Part shown: positions 56,160 through 64,000 of the stretch, piece after piece
Numbering within the stretch: position 1 is the first letter of the stretch
Layout: each line of letters begins with the position of its first letter
Made by a program: the position numbers and the translations under genes
Assembly: GCA_964019695.1 (NCBI GenBank)
Contig: OZ026528.1
Span: 53,784,495-53,848,494, forward strand
Origin: Loripinus fragilis
Lineage: Eukaryota; Mollusca; Bivalvia; Lucinida; Lucinidae
Direction: 5' to 3'
Length of the DNA stretch: 64,000 nucleotides
Notes under the pieces: generated by a model
What the model saw: the letters and a program-made list of their open reading frames with translations, nothing else
Told to the model about the DNA's origin: nothing
Database searches by the model: none

Positions 56160-56345
56160 GAATACCAAAGTGGCTTCTGCAGATATATTTCAACATTACT
56201 TTTTTTTTTTCAAAATATTTTTTCAGGAATAACATCAGTGTCAAACAGCTTGGACCCAGATCATGCCAGACCTTCTGTCAGGCATGATCTGGGTCCAAAC
56301 TATTAGCAAAATTTGCAGAAGACAAAATTCACTACTATTAGGCAA
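56160..56345. mobile_element. MITE family A
   Basis: Core AGCTTGGACCCAGATCATGC and GCATGATCTGGGTCCAAACT around CAGACCTTCTGTC; left arm TTCAGGAATAACATCAGTGT. Confidence 0.75.
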
Positions 56346-56383
56346 AGGGTTTAAATTTTAGAAAATCTTGGGTAATAAAATGG

Positions 56384-56402
56384 CTTTTCGATCTCTTTGC
56401 AG
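56384..56402 (+). promoter_or_regulatory. Probable 3' splice site before the zinc-cluster gene
   Basis: Pyrimidine-rich TTTTCGATCTCTTTGCAG immediately before exon-like purine-rich sequence. It implies a 5' untranslated exon upstream that I cannot locate. Confidence 0.5.
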
Positions 56403-56540
56403 GAAATCAGAATGAATGATACAGTGAAAGCAGTTCAAGAAATCCAAGACATTGAAAAGCTCAAGGAAAATTCTAGAAAAAGTCCAAGTCATTGAAAAGC
56501 TCAAGGAAATCTTCAGAGAAAGACATCTCTAGTCACAGAT

Positions 56541-57641
56541 ATGGCCTCTGATCCAACTGTTGATGAATGGCCAGACTTCAACAACAAAGTTGATGACGAT
56601 ATACAACACACTGTCGGGCGCCTGTTCCATGTCCGTCCACAGAGAAACAATCTAGTCAACGGGAAACCAGAGAGTCTGCAAGAGACCTTCAGACAAGCAC
56701 TTCAAGCGGAGAGAAATCACTGGAAAGATAGACTGCACATGTCAATGCAAGAGATTGACAGGCAGCATAGGATAATTCTTGGTGCACAGTCTGCTCTGCA
56801 GGAAATAGTGAAAAGTTTGAGATTCAGTCTAAAGAAAAATGCCATTCTAGAAGAAGAGGAACCGGAAGTTGACCAAGGACTGGTTCTCAGCAGATTAATT
56901 GAAAATATAAAATTTCAGATCAGGCAGCTAAAGCTCAGAGCTGGCATGCCTAATAATAGTAAGAATGATTTAGAACAGAGTCAAGGCAAACATAAACATA
57001 ATATAGGTCAACTAAAGGAAAGAATTGCAAAACTGGAAGTAGAGAAAGAGATTTTAGAAGGGGAGCTAAATCATAAAACTGAAAAGATAACTTGGCTACA
57101 AACAGAAGTGACCTCACTTAATAGACAAGTTAAGAAATATCAAAGTATAGTGGCCAGATACAATGCTTCTCATACTGGGTCAAATTTTCATCTGAATATC
57201 GTAGAGACACCTGTTAACAATGACGACAAGTCTCCAACTCTGATGGCACACAATGATAGGTCGCCAACAACCATGGATCTTCATAGGAACAATATCACGC
57301 CAATAACTTTACCTGTGAGAGAAAGAACTTACATTGAAGGTGATCAAATTCTTTCTTTTCTCTCCGCTGGTGAGGAGGAGGGGGTGTGTAAGGACAGACT
57401 CAAGAAAGGTGTGTATTCTGCAAGGAAGTCCAGCCTACGCACAGGAGTTGCTCAATGCCTACGGTGCCAAAAACTATTCAAGCCAAATGAAAACAATCAT
57501 AAGGCGTGCAGATTTCATCACAAGGGGAGAGAAATCAAAGAACAGTATGATGAGAATGGGAAAATTAAAGTGCTATATAAGTGGGCATGTTGTAGGAAAC
57601 CTTTAGATACACCAGGCTGTGCATACAGTTATCATGTTTAG
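56541..57641 (+). CDS. Coiled-coil protein with CHORD-like zinc cluster
   Basis: 366 residues. Residues about 45-130 and 145-205 are heptad-rich and charged, a coiled coil (for example LKERIAKLEVEKEILEGEL). Residues 215-270 look disordered with SPT sites. The C-terminal 65 residues carry C306-x2-C309, C323-x2-H326, W348-A-C350-C351, C360 and H365. Eight potential ligands in that order, with the WxCC core, resemble the CHORD double-zinc fold, though spacing differs; this is inference from pattern, and function is unknown to me. The ATG is in a fair context and is preceded in frame by TGA (56493-56495), so the start is fixed. An acceptor-like site lies 138 bp upstream. The last 31 codons, encoding the second half of the cluster, are repeated many times downstream. 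Confidence 0.75.
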   Translation: MASDPTVDEWPDFNNKVDDDIQHTVGRLFHVRPQRNNLVNGKPESLQETFRQALQAERNHWKDRLHMSMQEIDRQHRIILGAQSALQEIVKSLRFSLKKNAILEEEEPEVDQGLVLSRLIENIKFQIRQLKLRAGMPNNSKNDLEQSQGKHKHNIGQLKERIAKLEVEKEILEGELNHKTEKITWLQTEVTSLNRQVKKYQSIVARYNASHTGSNFHLNIVETPVNNDDKSPTLMAHNDRSPTTMDLHRNNITPITLPVRERTYIEGDQILSFLSAGEEEGVCKDRLKKGVYSARKSSLRTGVAQCLRCQKLFKPNENNHKACRFHHKGREIKEQYDENGKIKVLYKWACCRKPLDTPGCAYSYHV

Positions 57642-57944
57642 AAACACTCATGTTCATAGCCAGTCTTGAAGGCCAATACAAAGAGTGAAATGATTTGATA
57701 ATGTGGGGTGGGGGATGAGAATGGGAAAATTAAAGTGCTATATAAGTGGGCATGTTGTAGGAAACCTTTAGATACACCAGGCTGTGCATACAGTTATCAT
57801 GTTTAGAAACATCCAGGATCAAAGGTCAATACAAAGAGTGAAATGATGTGCTAATAGGGGATTGGGAATGAGATATACGTAAGTGGGCCTATTGTAGGAG
57901 ACCTTTAGATACACCAGGCTGCGCATACAGCTACATATTCATAC

Positions 57945-58012
57945 GGTTTCAGGCCACCATCGGCCGGCCAGTGAAACGCCATTCAGATGGTGTTTCGCTG
58001 GCTGACGGATGG
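57945..58012. repeat. Hairpin inside the array (also at 58922, 59483, 60200)
   Basis: AGGCCACCATCGG...CCGATAGTGG-type arms enclose GAAACGCCATT/AATGGTGTTTC. It occurs in the same relative place in four units and resembles the hairpin at 38660. Confidence 0.75.
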
Positions 58013-58309
58013 TGGCCTGCTTTTAGATATTTACTGGATAGCCAGTCATAAAGGTCAGTGCAAAGTGAAAAGTGCTATGATAATGGATGGGGGTTTGAAA
58101 ACACTCAGGTTCATAATGGATCGAGGGTTGGTGATGAGAATGGGAAAATTAAGCTGTTATGCAGGAAACCTTTAGATACACCAGGCTGTGCATACAGTTA
58201 TCATGTTTAGAAACACTTATGTTCATAGCCAGTCTTGAAGGCCAATACAAAGAGTGAAATGATGTGATAATGTGGGGTGGGGGATGAGAATGGGAACCTT
58301 TAGATACAC

Positions 58310-58441
58310 CTGAGGCAAGTTCAATAATGCGAGCGCTCTCGGGCGCTCGTTGTACTGATGTCCGGCTTTACACATTATGAATAAAGATAGGTACCAATCA
58401 ACGAGCGCTCGGCGAGCACTCGCATTATTGAACTCGCCTCT
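58310..58441. mobile_element. MITE in array unit 4
   Basis: GAGGCAAGTTCAATAATGCG and its inverted end; arms CGAGCGCTC...; loop reads TACTGATGTCCGGCTTTACA then AATAAAGATAGGTACC. Confidence 0.85.
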
Positions 58442-59884
58442 GGCTGTGCATACAGTTATCATGTTTAGAAACACTCATGTTCATAGCCAGTCTTGAAGGC
58501 CAATACAAAGAGTGAAATGATGTGATAATGGGGGTGGGGGATGAGAATGGGAAAATTAAAGTGCTATATAAGTGGGCCTGCTGTAAGAAACCTTTAGATA
58601 CACCAGGCTGTGCATACAGTTATCATGTTTAGAAACATCCAGGATCAAAGGTCAATACAAAGAGTGAAATGATGTGCTTATGGGGGGTTGGGGATGAGAT
58701 ATAAATGGGCCTGTTGTCGGAAACCTTTAGATACACCAGGCTGCACATACAGTTATCATGTTTAGAAACACCCAGGATCAAAGGTCAATACAAAGAGTGA
58801 AATGATGTGCTAAAGGGGGGTTGGGGATGAGATATAAATGGGCCTGTTGTCGGAAACCTTTAGATACACCCGGCTGCACATACAGCTATCATGATTGAAA
58901 ACACTTCATCAGGTTCATACGGTTTCAGGCCACTATCGGCCTGCAAGTGAAACGCCATTCAAATGGTGTTTCCCTGGCTGACGGATGGTGGCCTGCTTTT
59001 AGATATTCACTGGATAGCCAGTCATAAAGGTCAATGCAAAGTGAAAAGTGCTATGATAATGGATGGGGGTTTGATAACACTCAGGTTCATATTGGATCGA
59101 GGGTTGGTGATGAGAATGGGAAAATTAAGGTGTTATGCAGGAAACCTTTAGATACACCAGGCTGTGCATACAGTTATCATGTTTAGAAACTCTCATGTTC
59201 ATAGCCAGTCTTGATGGCCATTACGAAGAGTGAAATGATGTGATAATGGGGGCTGGGGGATGAGAATGGGAAAATTAAAGTGCTATATAAGTGGGCCTGC
59301 TGTAAGAAACCTTTAGATACACCAGGCTGTGCATACAGTTATCATGTTTAGAAACACCAAGGATCAAAGGTCAATACAAAGAGTGAAATGATGTGCTAAT
59401 TGGGGGGGGGGGGATATAAGTTGGCCTGGTCTAGGCCGAGTGTACATACAGCTATCATGATTGAAAACTCTCAGGTTCAAACGGTTTCAGGCCACCATCA
59501 GCCTACCAGTGAAACGCCATTCAAATGGCGTTTCGCTGGCAGACGGATGGTGGCCTGTTTCTAATGTTTACTGGATAGCCAGTCATAAAGGTCAATGCAA
59601 AGTGAAAAGTGCTATGATAATGGATGGGGGTTTGAAAACACTCAGGTTCATAATGGATCGAGGGTTGGTGATGAGAATGGGAAAATTAAGGTGTTATGCA
59701 GGAAACCTTTAGATACACCAGGCTGTGCATACAGTTATCATGTTTAGAAACACTCATGTTCATAGCCAGTCTTGAAGGCCAATACAAAGAGTGAAATGAT
59801 GTGATAATGTGGGGTGGGGGATGAGAATGGGAAAATTAAAGTGCTATATAAGTGGGCCTGCTGTAAGAAACCTTTAGATACACC

Positions 59885-60015
59885 TGAGGTGAGTTCAACA
59901 ATGCGAGAGCTCGCCGGGCGCTCGTTGACTGGTACCTATCTTTATTCTTTATGTGTAAAGCCTGACACCAGTACAACGAGCGCTTGAAAGCGCTCACATT
60001 GTTGAACTCACCTCA
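59885..60015. mobile_element. Same MITE in array unit 12, loop reversed
   Basis: TGAGGTGAGTTCAACAATGC and its inverted end. The loop reads GGTACCTATCTTTATTC then GTAAAGCCTGACACCAGTA, the reverse complement of the loop at 58310. Inserted at the same point of the unit. Confidence 0.85.
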
Positions 60016-60520
60016 GGCTGCGCATACAGTCATCATGTTTAGAAACATCCAGGATCAAAGGTCAATACAAAGAGTGAAATGATGTGCTAATGGGGGGGAT
60101 GTTGGGGATGAGATATAAGTGGGCCTGTTGTAGCAAACCTTTAGATACACCAGGCTGCGCATACAGCTATCTTGATTGAAATCTCTCAGGTTCATACTGT
60201 TTCAGGCCACTATGGGCCTGCCAGTGAAACGCCATCAAATGGTGTTTCGCTGGCTGAAGGATAGTGGCCTGCTTTTAGATATTAACTGGATAGCCAGTCA
60301 TAAAGATCAATGCAAAGTGAAAAGTGCTATGATAATGGATGGGGGTTTGATAACACTCAGGTTCATAATAGATGGAGGGTTGGTGATGAGAATGGGAAAA
60401 TTAAGGTGTTATGCAGGAATCTTTAGATACACTAGGCTGTGCATACAGTTATCATGTTTAGAAACTCTCATGTTCATAGCCAGTCTTGAAGGCCAATACA
60501 AAGAGTGAAATGATGTGATA

Positions 60521-60918
60521 ATCGGGAGAAGGGGGATAATGGGATTATTATAATCAATTAAGGGAATCCAAATTTGATATGAACAAAAATATATAGGGGG
60601 TTATTTTTCATTGTATTTGTACCAAAATCTGGAATTATACAGGATATTGCATATTGCTTAGTTATGCGCCCAAAATCAAAATTAGAGAAACTTTTCTTTT
60701 GTATCAAATTGCATGTATTAATAAACTTTTCACTTACTGTAAAGGCGGCAACTTTAATATTCATATCTGGGCATGGTTCGGCTATTTCACCTGCTATGGA
60801 AGGGAAATCAGGTTTTATTTATAATTTGGCAAAGAGTAAACAAGCTTTTTGAGCCAAGCAAACGTGCGTGCATTTCAAGAAAATCCTAACCCTATACACA
60901 CTGAACTCACATTTATTA
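60521..60918. repeat. No gene; left arm of a distant inverted repeat
   Basis: ACTTTTCACTTACTGTAAAG (60726-60750 with GCGGC) is inverted at 61233-61257, one mismatch in 25. Nothing else is seen. Confidence 0.5.
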
Positions 60919-61112
60919 ACCCTTAAAGCGCATTATCACAAACTGTATGTTTTTGTCGTCCACTAAACTATTTGAAGCCTCATAGATAAACATTTTGGAC
61001 CCAGATCAGACTGCTCCTGTAGGAGCAGTCTGATCTGGGTCCACAATGTTTGCCTCTGTTTATGTTAAATAAACATTTTCAGATGCAGTTATTTTGTTGG
61101 CGTTCTAAGGGC
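60919..61112. mobile_element. MITE family B with TA target duplication
   Basis: Ends ACCCTTAAAGCGCATT and TTGGCGTTCTAAGGGC between TA dinucleotides. Core TTTGGACCCAGATCAGACTG and CAGTCTGATCTGGGTCCACA around CTCCTGTAGGAG. Confidence 0.85.
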
Positions 61113-61542
61113 TAAATAATGACTGAGGTAATGGCACAAGATGATACAGTTACTTGTGATTAAAACCACGCCTCATTTTCCGCTTTTACCTATGTCTAAG
61201 GTTGACCAGTCCTAATTACGCATTAATGAGGCGCCGCCTTTACAGTAAGCGAAAAGTCAAAGAATATGTATCTCTCTCGTTTTTGCACCAGTCTAAAGAT
61301 AAAATTGCACTAAAATTGGTAAACTTTTTTGCACAGGAATTTGTACAACTATTACACATGATATCTGGCTTACTGTTATTTATTTGACTCTAATGAATTT
61401 TCACAAGGTTTAAAACACACTATATCTAGTCTTTTTTCACTAAAGGGACATAACTCTTTCTCAAAGTTCACATCAATAAGAAACTATGGTCAGGGGACAA
61501 AAATTCCACTCGTCCACTCCTAATTATGAGTGAAATCTAGAA
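61113..61542. other. Right arm of the inverted repeat; otherwise nothing
   Basis: GCCGCCTTTACAGTAAGCGA at 61233. The rest is unassigned. Confidence 0.35.
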
Positions 61543-61760
61543 AGGACAAGTAATTCTTCCCAAAGCACTTGTCCTGTACGACCAGTGCTTTGGAAAGAAT
61601 TACTCGAGGAAGTCATATTACATATTACTCCACCCTGTTCTTTGTTACATATGCTTTTAAAGGACAAGTGCATGTGTTTGCAGGACAAGTGAAAATTGTA
61701 AGTCACTCGTCTTGCAGGACAAGTGCAATATTGAAATATTTTTTGTCCCCTGATGGTATT
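61543..61760. repeat. GGACAAGT repeats and hairpin
   Basis: GTAATTCTTCCCAAAGCACT pairs with AGTGCTTTGGAAAGAATTAC (61550-61603). AGGACAAGTG recurs at about 61660, 61682 and 61716. Confidence 0.7.
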
Positions 61761-61788
61761 CTGAGCTTGAGAACCCAAGTGAAAAAAT

Positions 61789-62170
61789 GGGTGGGAATCC
61801 CGGTGGGATCCCACTGGGATCCCAATCGGGATCCCGGTGGGATCTACCGGGATAAAAACTCGGGATCCCAGTCTGGGATCCCGCCGGGATCCCGCCCAAA
61901 TCCCGACGGGATTTTGGCGGGATTTAGTGGGATTCGACCGGGATATAGTCGGGATCCCGTCGGGATTCACTGGGATCCCAGCGGGATAAAAACTCGGGAT
62001 TTTGCGGGATCCCGACGGGATCCCGTTGGGATCCCACCCCAATCCCGACGGGATTTACCGTGATCCCAGCGGGATAAAAACTCGGGATTTTGCGGGATCT
62101 CGGTCAATCCTGACGGGATCTGATGGGATCCCGATGTGACTCAGCTAAAATCCCGACCGTGATCCCGCCA
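61789..62170. repeat. GGGATCCC-rich palindromic repeat
   Basis: Built of GGGAT and ATCCC words, with about a dozen GGGATCCC palindromes and a CGGGATAAAAACTCGGGAT word repeated three times. Every frame yields Gly/Ile/Pro/Asp repeats, so the open frames here are not genes. Confidence 0.9.
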
Positions 62171-62439
62171 AATCCGGCATAAGCCAAAGTCCACTGCCAA
62201 GCCGTCACGCACGAATATTTGTGTGTAGAAATAAATCGCCATTCTTGCAGTTTAAATAGGTGTGCAGTTGCTGTTAATAACACTGTAAATTAAACAACAA
62301 TTAAAGATAATTAAGTTATCTTACCCAAATGAATCCATTATTTATCCACAAAACTATTTTATCCACAATTTAATTTGTTATTGGCACCTAATCATGTCTC
62401 ACCAATCAGTGGGCACTTAAAATGATTAATTTTTTAGCC
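62171..62439. other. No feature recognised
   Basis: Nothing supported. Confidence 0.35.
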
Positions 62440-62700
62440 GAAATCATCACATGTACATTGTCTACATGACAAAATGCACAAGTTTATCATAAACAAAAAA
62501 CTGCAGGTATATAGTCTTCGATGCGCTGACTCGTCTGAACCTTCCTTCCTCGCAAATGCGGTAAGAAAGTATCGCATGTACATTGTCTACATGACAAATT
62601 TTAAAAGTTTATCATAAACAAAAAATGCAGGTAGTCTTCGATGCGCAGACTCGTCTAAACCTTCCTTCCTCGCAAATTCGGTAAGTACAAAATATCGAAA
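62440..62700. repeat. Two-copy tandem repeat, ~124 bp
   Basis: ATGTACATTGTCTACATGAC to CCTTCCTTCCTCGCAAAT, at 62451 and 62576. Confidence 0.85.
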
Positions 62701-62804
62701 TGTTGGGAACTTTTTAAGATGAGGGGCATGTTATAACACGCGGAATATGAACAGTCTCTGTTCGCGCGCACGTGCCCGCGTGCGTACCGACACGCTGTAG
62801 ATTT

Positions 62805-63410
62805 TGTTTTTATAGCATATGCGAGCGGCCAAGGCTCAGACGAGTCTACTCATTTGTACAGTTTCGCCAGAAATGTACACGCGAAAATGTGTTTTTAGTA
62901 CATTGGCGAGTAGCCAAAGCCAAGGCCCAGGCGAGTCTGCGCAGTTGCTGCATGAACACAAAACATAAGTTGGTTTTTAATTTCCCAAAATACGTGTATT
63001 TTCTTTCTTTCCGCATCCGTGAAAATGCACAGTCTTTTCGACTTCCAGGTTAATACTAAGTCGAGTCAAAATTGAAACAGCGAGACTTCTCATAAGATCA
63101 CAGATTATAAGAAGTTGGTTTTTATTCATTGCATGCGCGAGTAATGAAAGCTCGCACGAGTCTGCGTAGTCTCGCACGAGCCTTTGCTACTGAGTAGCAT
63201 ACAAAATATAAGCACATTTAATAGTGTCAGCACACAATCGACGTTGTTTTTATTGCATGTGCGAGCAACGAAAGCTCAGACGATTCTGCGCCTTTGCGCA
63301 GTCTCGCCAGAGCCTTTGCTACTTGCATACTGAATATAAGGACATTAAATTGACGTAGATACGCAATAAACTACGGTTCTTATTGCATGTGCGAGTCTGA
63401 GCAGTAGGGG
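62805..63410. repeat. Degenerate ~130-bp repeats
   Basis: About five copies share TTTTTATTGCATGTGCGAG, AAAGCTCAGACGAGTCTGCG and GAGCCTTTGCTACT; short palindromes (GCGCAGTC...GACTCGTC) lie within each. Confidence 0.7.
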
Positions 63411-64000
63411 GTGAATACACCAAGTGTTTGGGCCCAGAAAAGCTCCCCTCTAACCCCTACTTCAGTTCACTGTGGTAAAGTTCCCAGTCATGATCGTCTT
63501 TACATAACATGGTGGCAGCTTATATGGCAAAAAAGCTCCCAGTCCTTGTTCGCCTTTACATAGTATGGGGTCAACTAATTTGGCCCAGAAAAGATCCGAG
63601 CCCATGTGTTTCTTTGAAACTTACATAACATGTGAGTGTGAGTGTGCGAGCAGGCAAAACGGCAATTGGAAATACAAACAGAGATTAAAGCCCAAGTTAT
63701 ACTACCCACACCTGGTCAAAAGACAAAAAGAACAAACAAAAAGCTCCCTGGGACCCAAGGAAAAATCTGTGGTACCAGAACCCCTATTTGAACATCACAC
63801 TTTCGCAACCCCGTAAGAGCAATACTACAACTCCCTAAAACAAGGGAAGAATCTTCACCCTCCGACGAAACCCCGGGGAAAACAATGAAAACAGGGACCA
63901 CTGAGGAATGGAAGAAAGTGGTCCCAAAAAGTAGAAGGAAGGCCTCTCCTATAAGCAAAACAAAAAACGGGACCATATCCTATAATCCTAAACAAAACGG
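63411..64000 (+). other. Unassigned; possible partial frame running off the window
   Basis: GCTCCCAGTC/GTTCCCAGTCATGATCG blocks repeat at 63481 and 63536. From 63792 to the edge one frame is open (first ATG 63885), giving EEWKKVVPKSRRKASP-like basic sequence, which may be the start of a retroelement gag-like or unknown protein. Too short to identify. Confidence 0.25.

Larger units (their letters stand above)
57642..60520 (+). repeat. Tandem array built from the 3' coding end of the zinc-cluster gene
   Basis: About 14 units of roughly 150 bp, each holding all or part of the last 31 codons plus about 60 bp of downstream sequence. Units begin near 57714, 57866, 58132, 58282, 58540, 58690, 58825, 59110, 59259, 59411, 59670, 59820, 60108 and 60386. 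Three (57714, 58540, 59259) keep the complete frame and stop. Others lack bases around the WxCC codons. A higher-order period of about 560 bp (short, full, ATGAGATATAA-type unit) is visible from 58.1 to 60.5 kb. Confidence 0.9.

Noticed and set aside
57987..60508. Frames of 60-110 codons in the 3' array
   Set aside because: They run in a different phase from the gene and arise from the hairpin plus unit sequence; the meaningful frame is the short one ending in the WxCC block.
61524..62063. Frames of 160-170 codons on both strands
   Set aside because: GGGATCCC repeat gives Pro/Gly/Ile/Asp words in every frame, and the strands mirror each other.
63460..63560. LTR retrotransposon primer-binding site (TGGTGGCAGC)
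   Set aside because: Ten bases without a paired LTR in the window is not enough.

Overview
This window looks like AT-rich, non-coding-dominated DNA from an invertebrate animal, most likely a bivalve mollusc. The reasons are tRNA-headed SINEs, many palindromic MITEs, pearl-like elements (tandem core, GACGG-rich tract, 3' hairpin), minisatellites and a eukaryotic tetraspanin. The repeat families remind me of dreissenid or other heterodont bivalves, but that is recollection and was not tested. There are no bacterial operons, CRISPR arrays or convincing standalone tRNA or rRNA genes.

Two well-supported protein-coding regions stand out. The first (31367-35146, +) is an uninterrupted 1259-codon frame. 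It ends in a complete tetraspanin (four membrane segments, CCG and PESCC motifs) carrying a roughly 845-residue disordered N-terminal tail and a 145-residue acidic C-terminal tail. Its stop codon lies exactly at the left edge of a MITE, and the last codons are duplicated 470 bp downstream. The second (56541-57641, +) encodes 366 residues: a coiled coil followed by a CHORD-like cysteine/histidine cluster. Its last 31 codons are repeated about fourteen times over the next 2.9 kb, with MITEs and hairpins lodged in the array.

Layout: 0-9.7 kb holds a decayed reverse transcriptase element inserted inside a SINE, degenerate tandem repeats, two Tc1-like deletion derivatives and several MITEs. 10.0-16.7 kb is a 29/58-bp minisatellite with higher-order repeats. 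16.8-31 kb is mostly SINEs, MITEs and pearl-like elements plus an 18-bp minisatellite (24.0-25.0 kb). 31.4-35.1 kb is the tetraspanin gene. 35-42 kb is packed with MITEs and a LINE remnant. 42.1-47.4 kb is a 27/39-bp minisatellite interrupted by a 0.9-kb terminal-inverted-repeat element. 47.6-48.5 kb is a pearl-like element. 49.0-51.8 kb holds two abutting minisatellites (20 bp and 38 bp). 52-56 kb is MITEs and SINEs. 56.4-60.5 kb is the zinc-cluster gene and its array. 60.5-64 kb has a GGGATCCC-rich palindromic repeat, other tandem repeats and a possible partial frame at the edge.

The genes do not form a pathway. Most of the structure worth following is genome-evolutionary: repeats capturing gene ends, nested insertions with clear target duplications, and several MITE families that share one palindromic core. 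Most other open frames in the window are minisatellite or MITE sequence and were not called.
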